Position numbers and translations under genes: made by a program. The notes beneath the pieces were generated by a model that worked only from the letters and a program-made list of their open reading frames with translations, was not told the DNA's origin and did no database searches. A DNA stretch of 64,000 nucleotides from Mantamonas sphyraenae (lineage: Eukaryota; CRuMs; Mantamonadidae): NCBI GenBank assembly GCA_026936335.1, contig JAPMXV010000002.1:372001-436000 (forward strand), read 5' to 3'. Below are positions 11,085-23,977 of this stretch, one piece after another (the first letter of the stretch is position 1; the number at the start of each line of letters is the position of its first letter).

Positions 11085-13228
11085 ATGAGTAGAGCTTGGA
11101 ATAATAACGTGGAACTTGGGGGCGGGATGCTGGGCCTCGGGGCGTCGTCGAGCTCGTCGAGCTCAAACGGGGCGTCCGGGTCGGCCGAGAGCCAGAACAG
11201 CGGCTATGTGTACAAAGCCACGTCGTTTGGACTGTGGCCAAACGACGATGATGACGAGGAGGAGGAGGAGACATGGCTGGGCCTCTCTCTGACGCACCGC
11301 GGGTTTGTGGCGCTGCCACTGGACCTGTGCATGTTTTCACACCTCACGGGCCTGTTTATCAACAACAACAAGATCCAGGTGCTGCCCGGGGCCATCTTTG
11401 AGTCGCTGACGCAGCTGCGCCAGCTGGACTTTTCGTTCAACCAGATCGCCGTCATCCCCGAAGAAATCGGAAACGTGAGTTTCCCTCTCGCGCTTGCCGC
11501 CTGCCCGTTGGCCAGCCGCCGTGCACTGGCACACGCTGTTTCTTGCCCGCCCACACTGTGCATGTTGTGCATGTTGGTTTGCCGTGCACGCGCATGCGAC
11601 TGGGTCTCGCGCGCGTGCTGGGAGGTGGGAGAATGGCGCGGGCGTTCCCGCGCTTGGCCCGGCCGCAAGGGCTCCCAGGGAGCGCTGTGCGGCCAAGGGG
11701 CGGCGTGCGTGGCGATGGAGTGTGTGCGGTGTTTCGCCCACGGGTGCGGTCACGGCCGTTGTGCTCACACCCTGTCACATCGCGCGGTGGCACACTGTGC
11801 ATTCCGGGGCATTTCCGCCGTGCGCAGCTGCGGGACCTGGAGGAACTGCGCATGTCAAACAACCTGGTGAGCGAACTGCCGGTGGAGATCGGGCGGCTGT
11901 GCTCGCTTCGCAGGATTGTGGTGAAGAACAACCCGCTGCGGAACCCGCCGCAGCACGTGATTGCGCAGGGGACGCTGGGGGTGGTCGGGTACCTGCGCGA
12001 CCAGATCCCTGCGCCGTCGGCACCTGCGCCGCGCAAGTGGATGTCGTACGGGTACGACATGAACGCAAACATGGACTCGCGGTTCCGTGTGCTGTGCTAC
12101 AACATCCTGAGCGAAAAGTACGCGACGGAGCAGATGTACCACTACTGCGCGTCGTGGGCGCTGAGCTGGGAGTACCGCAAGGTGCAGATCATGGACGTGC
12201 TGCTGCGGTACAACGCAGACATCCTGTGCCTGCAAGAGGTGGAGGAGGGCAAGTTTTTCAACCTGTTTCTGCCGCAGCTGCAGAAGCACGGGTACTGCGG
12301 GCTGTTTCTGGCCAAGAGCCGGGCGAAGCAAAAGTCGCCCAAGGACAGGGCGTCGGTGGACGGATGCGCCATCTTTTACAACGCACAGCGGTTCCAGCTG
12401 GTGGAGCGGTACGAGATGGAGTTTTCGCAGCTGGCGATGAAAAAGGCGCGCACGCTGCGGGACACCAACGCGCTGCAGCGGCTGATGACGCGGGACAACG
12501 TGGCGCTGGGCCTGCTGCTGGAGGTGATTGACGAGAACACGCAGGTGCGTGGGCAACCGGTGCAGCTGCAGCCAGGGACGCAGTCGCACTCGCACGGGTA
12601 CAACCCGATGGCGCCGGCAGACGGGATCGAGGGACACAACGAGGGGGAGTTTGAGATGGGCAACGCGCCGTTTACAGACTACCAGAGCGTGCCGCGGTAC
12701 GTGTTTGTGGCCAACACACACATCCACTGGGACCCGCGGTTTGCGGACGTGAAGCTGCTGCAGGTGCAGTTCCTGATGGAGGAGATCCAGAGGCTGACGA
12801 AAGACAGCGGAAAGGCGTGGAAGGACGTGCCTGTGATTATCTGCGGGGATCTGAACTCGACGGTGGACTCGGGGGTGGTGGAGTTTATGAAGGAGGGCCA
12901 CGTGGCAGGGACGCATCCGGAGCTGCAGGAGTTTAACTTTGGCGACTACACGGAGAACGGCCTGCAGCACAGTCTGTCGCTGGACAGCGCGTACGCAGGG
13001 GTCAACGAGAAGCGGATGTACACAAACTACACGAATGATTTCAAGGGGGTGCTGGACTGGATTTTCTACGACACGGACCGGGTGTTGTGCACGTCGATTC
13101 TGGAGCCGGTGCCGGAGAAGATTTTGAAGAGGGAGGTGGCGTTGCCGAGCAGTCATTTTCCGAGCGATCATGTTCCGTTGGCGGCGGAGTTTGAGTTGTT
13201 GCCGTTGATGGAGAAGAAGAAGGGGTGA
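11085..13228 (+). CDS. CCR4: CCR4-type deadenylase (LRR plus endonuclease/exonuclease/phosphatase)
   Basis: Exons 11085-11474 and 11828-13228 (phase 0) give 596 aa. After an acidic stretch come LRRs (LTGLFINNNKIQVLPG, LRQLDFSFNQIAVIPE, LEELRMSNNLVSELPV), which in yeast CCR4 bind CAF1. The EEP nuclease domain has all expected catalytic motifs: LQEVEEGKFF, VANTHIHWDP, IICGDLNSTVDSG, GVLDWIFYD and FPSDHVPLAAEF. This is the Mg-dependent poly(A) 3' exonuclease of the cytoplasmic CCR4-NOT complex, which starts mRNA decay. The intron (353 nt) is by far the longest in the window and falls between two LRRs. The Gly/Met/His-rich insert around 12,590 within the nuclease is unusual. Confidence 0.92.
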
Positions 13229-13410
13229 TTGGAGGGGATGGTGGTGGGGGGATGGTGGGAGGAAGGGGGAGGAAGGAGGGTGGGGAAAAGGAGGGGAAGG
13301 GGAGGGGGAAGGAATGAAGGTTGGATGGCGTGATGGGTGGAGTTGGGGTTTGGAGGTGGGATTGGGGGGGAGTGGGTTGGAGTGGGAAATGGGGTTGGGG
13401 GGGGTTGGGG

Positions 13411-16400
13411 TCACACGCCTTCATCGTCGTCTCCGTTCTCACCCATCCCAATCTCCACTGTCACAACCTTCTCTTGCACTTCTACGAGCACTGCGCCTTG
13501 ACTGCTCACCTGCTCTTTCACTTGCATCACGTCCTGCTCCATTGCAGCCAGTTGCGCGCGGACGATGTCCACATCTGCTGCGTTCAGCCCTTGTGCTTCT
13601 GCCCGCGTCTGCACCTCTGTCAGCCATGCTCGCATTTGCGGTACCTGCTCTCCCAGGAACCGGATTGCCTTGCTCTGTTGGCCACTCTTCCTCTTGAGTG
13701 ATTCCGTGTCGCTTTGGACCGCTCGCAGCGCAGTGACAATCTCCTCCTGCGCCCTCGGGTCCAGTGCAGCCACCTGTGCCTGCCATGCTTCGTGGTCAAA
13801 CTGCACCGCGTCCAGAATCTGTGCCTGTGTCCCTTGCATCTCGTGCAGGATGCTCACAATCTCCACCTGCGAGTGCATCTCTTCCTTCTTCATCACCTCC
13901 ACCGTGTCCAGCGTCGCCACAATCTGTGTGAACGGAGGTCGTTGCGATGGATCCGTTGCCCAGCACTGCTCAATCAGCTTTGTTGCCCATCCCGGACACA
14001 CGCTCGTGTCGATCTTTTCTCGCTTGTCTGGCTTGATGGTCCACCTTGACACATGCTTGCTGTGGCCATAGTTTTTCTTGCCGCTGTACGGCTGCACTTC
14101 ATGCATCATCTCCCACAGCACCATCCCAAACGCAAACACATCCACCTTTTCGTCAAACGTCCGCATGGAGACGCTCGAGGATGCCCCTGCATCCTCCTCC
14201 TCGTCGCTGTCCGTGTCAACATCATCCACCAGCAGCTCAGGGGCCATGTATTGCCAGGACCCGGCGCCTGACTTGGTCTTTGTCTTGGTGTGCTCCTTGA
14301 CACGGCTCAGCCCAAAGTCGCTGATCCGTGCCACGCCACGTCTGTCCAGCAGCACATTCTCTGGCTTCAGGTCCCTGTGCATGATCGGTGGTTTGTATCC
14401 GTGCAGGTACGCCATCCCGTCTGCCACATCCCGTGCTATCTGCACCTTGGCCTCCTCAGACAGCCCTTCCGCACCCTCGCCCCTCTCGTGCAGCAGCTTG
14501 TGCAGCGACCCAAGCTCACACAGTTCCGTCACCATGCACACATGCTCCGGTTCCACGCACACCCCGTGCAGTGTGATCATGTTCCTGTGCTTCAGTCCCT
14601 TCATCGTCCGCACCTCGTGGTTGAATGCCGCTGCGTGTTCAGCATCCATCACCTGCACCTTCATCATCTTGATGGCTACTGGCGTGCTTCCACGCAGCAT
14701 CCCCTTGTACACAAAGGCAAACCCGCCCTCTCCCAGCAGTTCCCCTTTCGACAGATCCGACCACGGAATCTCCAGCGACTCGTCTCCGCTACTGCCCACC
14801 TCTGATCCCAGTGGCGACCCAGGCGGTGTCCACCCGTTCGATGAGCCTCTTCTGTCCTCCCCTGCAAGCACCGCCGCCAGACTCGATGCCTCCTTGCCCA
14901 GCAGTGCCTCGGCTGCATTCAGCGTTTCCAGCCGCTCGGTCTGCATCGCCTCCACCTGCTTCACACCCGCCGCTGCCTGGTCCCGCTCCTCCCGTGCACG
15001 GTTGTACTCTTCGGTCAGCTCCTCCTCCAGGAACCGCAGCATGTCTGCCTCTGCCTGCTGCACACGCTTCTGCTTCGGTCCTTTCGACCGTTCCAGACGT
15101 TGAAGTTCCCCTGCCAGCGACCCACATGCCAACTCGGCTGCCTCTTTGGTCATCGTCTGTTCTGCTTTGTGTTGTGTCTGCAGCTGTTGCTCTGTGTGGT
15201 CCACTGCTTCAGCTGTTTCTTCCAGATGTTCCTTGCTCACCTCTGCCAGCTGCTCCAGCGCATGCGTCAGTCCCTCCTGACGTTCACAGAGCAGGCGCAG
15301 CTGTGTGCGCCAGTTCTCACATTGATTCAGTGTTGCTTTGATCTGCTTGCGCTCTTTTGAGTACGCAGCAGGCAGCTCACGCAATGCTTCCTCCTCAGCA
15401 ACCTTGTCCCTGCGCAGCTGTGCCAGTCTGGTCTCCAGTTCTTCAATCTCTCGTGCCATCTCCATCACATGCGTCTCCTTCGCCAACCGCTCCTTCTCCT
15501 CCTCTGCACCCAGTGCCTCCTTCCGTGCCTCCAGCTCTCCTGTGTTGTCCTCCAGTTGCTCCAGCCCAGCTGCATACCGTCTTCCCTCCTCCCTTGTGAC
15601 CCCAGCCTGTGCCAACACCTGCTCCCTTTGTGCCTCTGCCCGTTCTGCAATCCATCCTCCAGGTGACGAGGATGGTTCACCTGCTGCTGCTTCCTTCCAC
15701 ACTCCCTCCCATACCTCTCCTGCTGCTCCATACACCTCCGTCCGCGCTGCCATCCTCTTCTCTGCCCGTTGCGCACACGCTCCCACCAGCTCCACACTCG
15801 TCTGCAGTTCCACTTCCCGTGCACTCGTCTTGGCTTCTATCGTCGTCCCTGCCTGTCGCTGTCTCGCCGCTTGCTTGTGTGTCGCCACCAGTCTCTCCAC
15901 TTCTTCCTGCTCTGCTGTCCACAGTGTCTGCTGTGTCTGTGCAGCGTGTGGAGCAGCTGCAGCCAAGAGTGTGCGTGCGCGTGCGTTCTCCTGGTCCACA
16001 CTCTCCTTCACCGTGTCCAGCACAGCATGGTGTGTCAATGCCACCTGGGTGTCTGCGATCACGGTCTCCAAGTGTTCCTGCACAGATGATGCCTCGCGCA
16101 TTGGTGTCGTCAGTGCGCTGTCGTACAGCACAGACACAACATCCGCCACGCTCGTATGTCCAGACGATGATGATGACAATGCTGTCAGCATGGCATCCAG
16201 CTCAGTCACAAACTCCACATTGGCTGTTGCTGTGGCGTATGCTGGCCAGGATGGGTCAACCGGGTTGATTGCTGCGGAGAGCAGCGCCAGGATGGCCGTG
16301 TTGCCATTTTTCTGGGCCAGCTCCAGGGCATTGGGTTTGGTGCCCAACGGGCGAGTGAGTGGATTTGCACCACGCTCGATCAGCCATGCGCACAGTTCAA

Positions 16401-17847
16401 CGTCGTTGTTGCTGACTGCAATGGTGAGGGCGTTCTCACGGTCAGGCCATGTGTCGACGTGAACACCCCATTCCAGCTGCTCCTGCATGGCATCGGTGTC
16501 AGCAGAGCGGGCGGCGGCGAGGAACGCATCTGCGTGCTCCCTGTTGCGCGAGAGACGCTGGTTGACTGCATCCTCGTACACACCAGGCATGTACCAGCAG
16601 GTGTGGTTGGATTCCAGTGCAGCGACCAGTGCTGCTGCTCCTTTGTCCCCGATGCTGTTGCCCGTGAGGTCCAGAGTCTGCAAGCTGCTGTTCTCAATCA
16701 GTGCCTGACCCAGTGCTGCTGCTCCTTTGTCGCCGATGCTGTTGTAGCTGAGGTCCAGTTTCTGCAAGCTGCTGTTCTCTCCCAGGGCCTTGGCCAGTGC
16801 TGCTGCTCCTTCTTTCCCGATGCTGTTGAAGCGGAGGTCCAGTGTCTGCAAGCTGCTGTTCTCACGCAGCGCCTGCGCCAGTGCTGCTGCTCCTTCTTCC
16901 CCGATGCTGTTGTTGTCGAGGTACAGTATCTGCAAGCTGCTGTTCTCCTTCAATGCCTGCGACAGTGCTGTTGTTCCTTCTGCCCCGATGCTGTTGTTTC
17001 TGAGGTCCACTGTCTGCAAGCTGCTGTTCTCTCCCAGGGCCTTGGCCAGTGCTGCTGCTCCTTTGTCCCCGATGCTGTTTTCCCTGAGGTCCAGGGACTG
17101 CAAGCTGCTGTTCTCACTCAGTGCCTGCGCCAGTGCTGCTGCTCCTTTGTCGCCGATGCTGTTGTCGCTGAGGTACAGTGTCTGCAAGCTGCTGTTCTCA
17201 TTCAGCGCCTGCGCAAGTGCTGCTGATCCTTCTGCCCCGATGCTGTTGAGCCTGAGATCCAGAGTCTGTACGCTGCTATTCACACTCAGTGCCTGCGCCA
17301 GTGCTGCTGCTCCTTCTGCCCCGATGCTGTTGTTCCTGAGGTTCAGTCTCTGCAAGCTGCTGTTCTCTCCCAGTGCCTGCGCCACTGCTGCAGCTCCTTC
17401 TGCTCCGATGCTGTTGTTGTAGAGGTTCAGTCTCTGCAAGCTGCTGTTCTCTCCCAAAGCCTTGGCCAGTGCTGCTGCTCCTTCTGCCCCGATGCTGTTG
17501 TTCCTGAGGTCCAGTGTCTGCAAGCTGCTGTTCCCTCCCAGGGCCTCGGCAAGTGCGGCTGCCCCTTTGGCCCCAATCCACTTCCCCGACAGATCCAATC
17601 CCTGCCCCATCCATGTCAGCCATCACTCCCTCCACCTATCCCCCACCCAAACACCCATTCTTGCCCTCCACTCCCTTCAATCTCTCCATCCTCCATCCCA
17701 CGTTGCCCGCCAACACGACACGTCACGATTTCCCTCCCATCCCAAAAACAAACTCACTTCTCCCGCCTCTGCCAATGCCACCCCAATGTGTTCCACATCA
17801 CCACTCTTCAACAGTGCGCTCCAGTCCACTTTTTCTTGTGTGCTCAT
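13411..17847 (-). CDS. LRR-ankyrin-coiled-coil-protein kinase, copy A (12 LRRs)
   Basis: Exon 1 is 17758-17847 (30 codons, MSTQEKVDWSALLKSGD...) and exon 2 is 13411-17601, giving 1,426 aa. The intron ends GGCTGACATGGATGGGGCAG. Exon 2 starts with 12 ribonuclease-inhibitor-type LRRs of 28 aa (SLQTLDLRNNSIGAEGAAAL), then NHTCWYM and two ankyrin-like repeats (ALTIAVSNNDVELCAWLIER). About 350 aa of coiled coil follow, then a kinase domain near residues 945-1205. It has GEGGFAFVYKG, VAIKMMK, MHRDLKPENVLLD, ISDFGLSRV and YMAPELL, so it should be active; the style fits TKL/RIPK-like Ser/Thr kinases. A coiled C-tail ends GENGDDDEGV. A cytoplasmic receptor kinase is inferred: LRR/ANK sensor, coiled-coil oligomeriser, kinase output. 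A unique insert, SSNGWTPPGSPLGSE, precedes the kinase domain. Confidence 0.88.
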
Positions 17848-18028
17848 GATCTATCCGGTTCTGCTTCCTTGTGTGAGTTGTCCTCCCGCTGCAGATTCCC
17901 CCCCACAATCCCTGCCTCCTTGCCACAGTCTCCTCCATCCCTCATCCACAACCCACCGATGTTACTGTTGTGTCTGCGATCTAACAATTTACTCTTTCCA
18001 GTGCCTCGATGCGCGCACTCGCCTCTTC

Positions 18029-18741
18029 TCACCGCAACCACCGCCACACCAGCTCCTTCTCCTGCACCACATTCCAATCCAACCCCCCATGCTCCGCCAA
18101 TACACACACCACCCTCCCATCCCCAGACAACAACGCAGCTTCGAGCACGCTCATCCCGGGTGCGTGCGGAGCAGCAAGATCTGCCCCTGCGTCCAGAAGA
18201 AGCTGCACACAGGACGCACTGCCCATCCGTGCGGCCTGCCGTAGTGCACTGTCGCCATTGGCAAAGTGCACCGTCACATCTGCGCCTGCATCCAACAGAG
18301 CGCGCACGGTTTGCTCGGACGCCTGCCTTGCCGCCAGCATGAGCGCCGTGTGGCCACTGAGAGAGCGGTGGTTGACATCGGCGCCTGCGTCGATGAGTAC
18401 CGAGACACAGTCTGCCTCTGCGCGGTCGGCCGCCTGGAGTAGGGCTGTGCGTGCGCGGTTGTCGGTCGCGTCGACGTCCGCCCCGCCGTCCACAAGGGCC
18501 TGGACACACTGTGGCCACCCACGCTCTGCGGCCCAGACGAGAAGAGGCACTGCATCCGGAGTCTGTGCGTTTGGATCAGAGCCTGCGTCCAGGAGGGCGG
18601 TGACACACTGTGCGCTTCCGCTCTGCACGGCAATCATCATTGCGGTGCGGCCTGTGTCACGGGCCTGGACATCTGCACCCGCACGCAACAGGTGGCCCAT
18701 GATCTGGTGTTTGTTCCAGGAGGCGGCCATCATGAGAGGGG
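18029..18741 (-). pseudogene. 5'-truncated ankyrin-repeat gene, fragment 1
   Basis: The frame matches the C-terminal four-fifths of the complete ankyrin gene at 28695-29609, starting at TPLMMAASWNKHQIMGHLLR and ending KELVWRWLR. The first ~68 residues and the promoter are missing, because the sequence switches to the 3' end of kinase copy B exactly at this point. No internal stops have built up, so the loss is recent or the frame is still used from the ATG-ATG pair just inside. Ankyrin motifs such as VTALLDAGSDPNAQTPDAVP are intact. It lies 181 bp upstream of kinase copy A's start and may now serve only as its 5' flank. Confidence 0.75.
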
Positions 18742-21700
18742 TCACACGCCTTCATCGTCGTCTCCGTTCTCACCCATCCCAATCTCCACTGTCACAAGCT
18801 TCTCTTGCACGTCTACGAGCACTGCTCCTTGACTGCTCACCCGCTCTTTCACTTGCATCACGTCCTGCTCCATTGCAGCCAGTTGCGCGCGGACAATGTC
18901 CACATCTGCTGCGTTTAGCCCTTGTGATTCTGCTCGTGTCTGCACCTCTGTCAGCCATGCTCGCATCTGTGGTACCTGCTCTCCCAGGAACCGGATTGCC
19001 TTGCTCTGTTGGCCACTCTTCCTCTTTAGTGATTCCGTGTCACTTTGTACCTGCTTCAGCGCAGTGACAATCTCCTCCTGTGCGGTGGGGTCCAGTGCAG
19101 CCACCTGTGCCTGCCATGCTTCGTGGTCAAAATGCACCGCGTCCAGGATCTGTGCCTGTGTCCCTTGCATCTCGTGCAGGATGCTCACAATCTCCACCTG
19201 CGAGTGCATCTCTTCCTTCTTCATCACCTCCACCGTGTCCAGCGTCGCCACAATCTGTGTGAATGGAGGCCGTTGCGATGGATCCGCTGCCCAGCACTGC
19301 TCAATCAGCTTTGTCGCCCATCCCGGACACACGCTCGTGTCGATCTTCTCTCGCTTGTCTGGCTTGATGGTCCACCTTGACACATGCTTGCTGTGGCCAT
19401 AGTTTTTCTTGCCGCTGTACGGCTGCACTTCATGCATCATCTCCCACAGCAGCATCCCAAATGCAAACACATCCACCTTTTCGTCAAACGTCCGCATGGA
19501 GACGCTCGAGGATGCACCTGCATCCTCCTCCTCGTCGCTGTCCGTGTCAACATCATCCACCAGCAGCTCAGGGGCCATGTACTGCCAGGACCCGGCGCCT
19601 GACTTGGTCTTTGTCTTGGTGTGCTTCTTGACACGGCTCAGCCCAAAGTCGCTGATCCGTGCCACGCCACGCCTGTCCAGCAGCACATTCTCTGGCTTCA
19701 GGTCCCTGTGCATGATCGGTGGTTTGTATCCGTGCAGGTATGCCATCCCGTCTGCCACATCCCGTGCTATCTGCAGCTTGGCCTCCTCAGACAGCCCTTC
19801 CGCACCCTCGCCCCTCTCGTGCAGCAGCTTGTGCAGCGACCCAAGCTCACACAGTTCCGTCACCATGCACACATGCTCCGGTTCCACGCACACTCCGTGC
19901 AGTGTGATCATGTTCCTGTGCTTCAGTCCCTTCATCGTCCGCACCTCATGGTTGAATGCTGCTGTGTGTTCAGCATCCATCACCTGCACCTTCATCATCT
20001 TGATGGCTACTGGCGTGCTTCCACGCAGCATCCCCTTGTACACAAAGGCAAACCCGCCCTCGCCCAGCAGTTCCCCTTTCGACAGATGCGACCACGGGAT
20101 CTCCAGCGACTCGTCTCCGCCATCGTCCGCCTCTGATCGTGGGTCCCGTCTGTCATCCTCTGCAAGCACCGCCGCCAGACTCGATGCCTCCTTGCCCAGA
20201 AGTGCCTCGGCTGCATTCAGCGTTTCCAGCCGCTTTGTCAGCATCGCCTCCACCTGCTTCACACCCGCCGCTGCCTGGTCCCGCTCCTCCCGTGCTCGGT
20301 TGTACTCTTCGGTCAGCTCCTCCTCCAGGAACCGCAACATGTCTGCCTCTGCCTGCTGCACGCGCTTCTGCTTCGGTCCTTTCGACCGTTCCAGACGTTG
20401 AAGTTCCCCTGCCAGCGACCCACATGCCAACTCGGCTGCCTCTTTGGTCATCGTCTGTTCTGCTTTGTGTTGTGTCTGCAGCTGTTGCTCTGTGTGGTCC
20501 ACTGCTTCAGCGGTTTCTTCCAGATGCTCCTTGCTCGCCTCTGCCAGCTGCTCCAGCGCATGCGTCAGTCCCTCCTGACGCGCACAGAGCATGCGCAGCT
20601 GTGTGCGCCAGTTCCCACATTGTTTCAGTGTTGCTTGGATCTGCTTGCGCTCTTTTCTGTACGCAGCAGGCAGCTCACGCAAAGCTTCCTCCTCAGCAAC
20701 CTTGTCCCTGCGCAGCTGTGCCAGTCTGGTCTCCAGCTCTCCAATCTCTCGTTCCATCTCTGTCACATGCGTCTCCTTCGCCATCTGCACCTCCTCCTCC
20801 TCTGCACCCAGTGCCTCCTTCCGTGCCTCCAGCACTCCTTTGTTGGCCTCCAGTTGCTCCAGACCAGCTGCATACCGTCTTCCCTCCTCCCTTGTGACCC
20901 CAGCCTGTGCCAACACCTGCTCCCTTTGTGCCTCTGCCCGTTCTGCAATCCATCCTCCAGGTGACGACGATGGTTCACCTGCTGCTGCTTCCTTCCACAC
21001 TCCCTCCCACACCTCTCCTGCTGCTCCATACACCTCCGTCCGCGCTGCCATCCTCTTCTCTGCCCGTTGCGCACACACTCCCACCAGCTCCACACTCGTC
21101 TGCAGTTCCACTTCCCGTGCACTCGTCTTGGCTTCAATCGTCGTCCCTGCCTTTCGCTGTCTCGCCGCTTGCTTGTGTGTCGCCACCAGCCTTTCCACTT
21201 CTTCCTGCTCTGCTGCCCACAGTGTCTGCTGTGCCTGTGCAGCGTGTGGAGCAGCTGCAGCCAGGAGTGTACGTGCACGTGCGTTCTCCTGGTGCGCATT
21301 CTCCTTCACCGTGTCCAGCACAGCATGGCGTGTCGATGCCACCTCAGTGTCTGCGATCACGGTCTCCAGGTGTGCATGCACGGAGGATGTCTCGCGCATG
21401 GGTGTCGTGTGTGCGCTGTCATTCAGCACAGACACGACATCGGCCACGCTCGTGTGTCCACACGATGATGATGACAATGCTGTCAGCATGGCATCCAGCT
21501 CAGTCACAAACTCCACATTGGCTGTTGCTGTGGCGTATGCTGGCCACGATGGGTCAACAGGGTTGGATGTTGCAGAGAGCAGCGCCAGGATGGCCATGTT
21601 GCCACGTTTCTGGGCCAGCTCCAGGGCATTGGGTTTGGTGCCCAACGGGCGAGTGAGTGGATTTGCACCACGCTCGATCAGCCATGCACACAGATCGATG

Positions 21701-23796
21701 TTGTTGTTGTTGACGGCAATGGTGAGGGCTGTGTTGTCACTGTCAGGCCAGGCATCGATGTGAACACCCCATTCCAGCTGCTCCTGCATGGCACCGGTGT
21801 CGGCAGAGCGGGTGGCGCTGAGGAACGCATATGCGTGCTCCTTGTTGCGAGAGTCTACACCATCCATGTACCAGCAGGTGTGGTTGGATTTCAGAGCGTG
21901 CGCAAGTGCAGCTGCTCCTTCTGCCCCGATGCTGTTGTCGTCGAGGTACAGTATCTGCAAGCTGCTGTTCTCACTCAGTGCCTGCGCCAGTGCTGCTGCT
22001 CCTTTGTCCCCGATGCTGTTGTTGTCGAGGTCCACTGTCTGCAAGCTGCTGTTCTCACTCAGTGCCTGCGCCAGTGCTGCTCCTCCTTCGGCTGCGATGC
22101 TGTTGTTGTCAAGCTCTAGAGTCTGCAAGCTGCTGTTGTTACTCAGTCCCTGTGCCAGTGCTGCTGCTCCTTCTGTACCGATGCTGTTGTTGTCGAGGTT
22201 CAGTGTCTGCAAGCTGCTGTTCTCCCTCAGTGCCTGCCCCAGTGCTGCTGCTCCTTCTGCACCGATACTGTTCTTGCTGAGATCCAGTGTCTGCAAGCTG
22301 CTGTTCTCACTCAGTGCCTGCCCCAGTGCTGCTGCTCCTTTGTCCCCGATGTTGTTGCCATTGAGGTTCAGTGTCTGCAAGCTACTATTCTCAGTTAGTG
22401 CCTGCGCCAGTGCTGCTGCTCCTTCTGCCCCGATGCTGTTGTTGCTGAGGTCCAGTGTCTGCAAGCTGCTGTTCTCACTCCGTTCCTGCGCCAGTGCTGC
22501 TGCTCCTTTGTCCCCGATGTTGTTGCCATTGAGGTTCAGTGTCTGCAAGCTACTATTCTCAGTTAGTGCCTGCGCCAGTGCTGCTGCTCCTTCTGCCCCG
22601 ATGCTGTTGTAGCGGAGGTCCAGTGTCTGCAAGCTGGTGTTCTCACGCAGTGCCTGCGCCAGTGCTGCTGCTCCTTCTGCCCAGATGCTGTTGCTGTTGA
22701 GGTACAGTGTCTGCAAAGTGCTGTTTTCACTCAGTGCCTGGGCAAGTGCTGCTGCACCTTTGTCGCCGGTGCTGTTGCCTCTGAGGTCCAGTGTCTGCAA
22801 GCTGCTGTTCTCACTCAGAGCTTCGGCTAGTACTGCTGCTCCCTCGTCGCCGATACTGTTGTTCCTGAGGCTCAGTGTCTGCAAGCTGCTGTTCTCACTC
22901 AATGCCTGCGCCAGTGCTGCTGCTCCATCTGCCCCGATGTTGTTGCTTCTGAGGATCAGTGTCTGCAAGGTGCTGTTCTCACCCAGAGCCTGCGCCAGTG
23001 CTGCAGCTCCTTCGTACCCAATGTTGTTGCCATACAGGTTCAGTGTCTGCAAGCTTCTGTTCCCCCTCAGAGCCTGCGCCAGTGCTGCTGCGCCTTCCTC
23101 CCCGATGCTGTTGCGGATGAGATTCAGTCTCTGCAAGCTGCTGTTCTCTCCCACGGCCTTGGCCAGTACTGCAGCTCCTTCTCCTCCGATGCTGTTGTCA
23201 TCGAGGTTCAGTGTCTGCAAGCTTCTGTTCTCATTCAGTGCCTGCGCCAGTGCTGCGGCTCCCATGTCACCGATGCTGTTGGTGTTCACGTGCAGTGTCT
23301 TCAAGCTGGTGTTCTCACTTAACGCCTGCGCCAGTGCTGCTGCTCCTTCTGCACCGATGCTATTGTTTTCGAGAATCAGTGTCTGCAAGCTGCTGTTCCC
23401 TCCCAGGGCCTTGGCCAGTGCTGCTGCTCCTTCTTCCCCGATGCTGTTCAAACCGAGTTCCAGTGTCTGCAAGCTGCTGTTCCCTCCCAGGGCCTTGGCA
23501 AGTGCGGCTGCTTGTTTGTCCCCAATCCCGTTCCCCATCAGATTCAATCCCTGCCCCATCCATTTCAGCCATCACTCCCTCCACCTATCCCCCACCCAAA
23601 CACCCATTCCTGCCCTCTATCCCGTCCAATCTCTCCATCCTCCATCCCACATAGCTCGCCAACACGACACGTCACGATTTCCCTCCCCTCCCAAAAACAA
23701 ACTCACTTCTCCCGCCTCTGCCAATGCCACCCCAATGCGTTCCACATCACCACTCTGCAACAGTGCGCTCCACTCCACTTTTTCTTGTGTGCTCAT
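18742..23796 (-). CDS. LRR-ankyrin-coiled-coil-protein kinase, copy B (20 LRRs)
   Basis: Exon 1 is 23707-23796 (30 codons, MSTQEKVEWSALLQSGD...) and exon 2 is 18742-23550, giving 1,632 aa. The architecture equals copy A, but with about 20 LRRs of 28 aa. Repeats 11-14 include a recent 56-aa duplication (QTLNLNGNNIGDKGAAAL occurs twice, each next to a near-identical QTLDLS-type repeat). The ankyrin part reads LTIAVNNNNIDLCAWLIERG. Kinase motifs are complete (GEGGFAFVYKG, HRDLKPENVLL, DFGLSRVKK, YMAPELL). The proline insert of copy A before the kinase domain is absent. The 4.8-kb open frame has no break, which contrasts with the frameshifted single-copy genes. LRR expansion is the main difference from its sisters, so a change in ligand recognition is the likely effect (inference). 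Confidence 0.88.
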
Positions 23797-23977
23797 GATG
23801 TATCCGGTTCTGCTTCCTTGTGTGAGTTGCCCTCCCGGTGCAGATTCCCCCCCACAATCATTGCCTCCTTGCCACAGTCTCCTCCATCCCTCGTCCACAA
23901 CCCACCGATGTTACTGTTGTGTCTGCGATCTAACAATTTACTCTTTCCAGTGCCTCGATGCGCGCACTCGCCTCTTC

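Noticed and set aside
14078-16462. Long plus-strand open frames opposite kinase copy A (and the same at 19409-21763 and 25358-27589)
   Set aside because: They are Ser/Cys-rich mirror frames of the conserved kinase and coiled-coil coding strand, with no domains; conservation across copies comes from the real gene.
16459-17226. Plus-strand Cys/Ser-rich repeat frames opposite the LRR arrays
   Set aside because: Their 28-residue periodicity (for example CCCSFVPDAV) is the antisense shadow of the 84-nt LRR repeats.
13437-17610. Kinase copy A start at MGQGLDLSG (17610)
   Set aside because: GCTGACATGGATGGGGCAG just before GLDL is an intron end in all three copies, and a matching 30-codon exon with a donor lies upstream.
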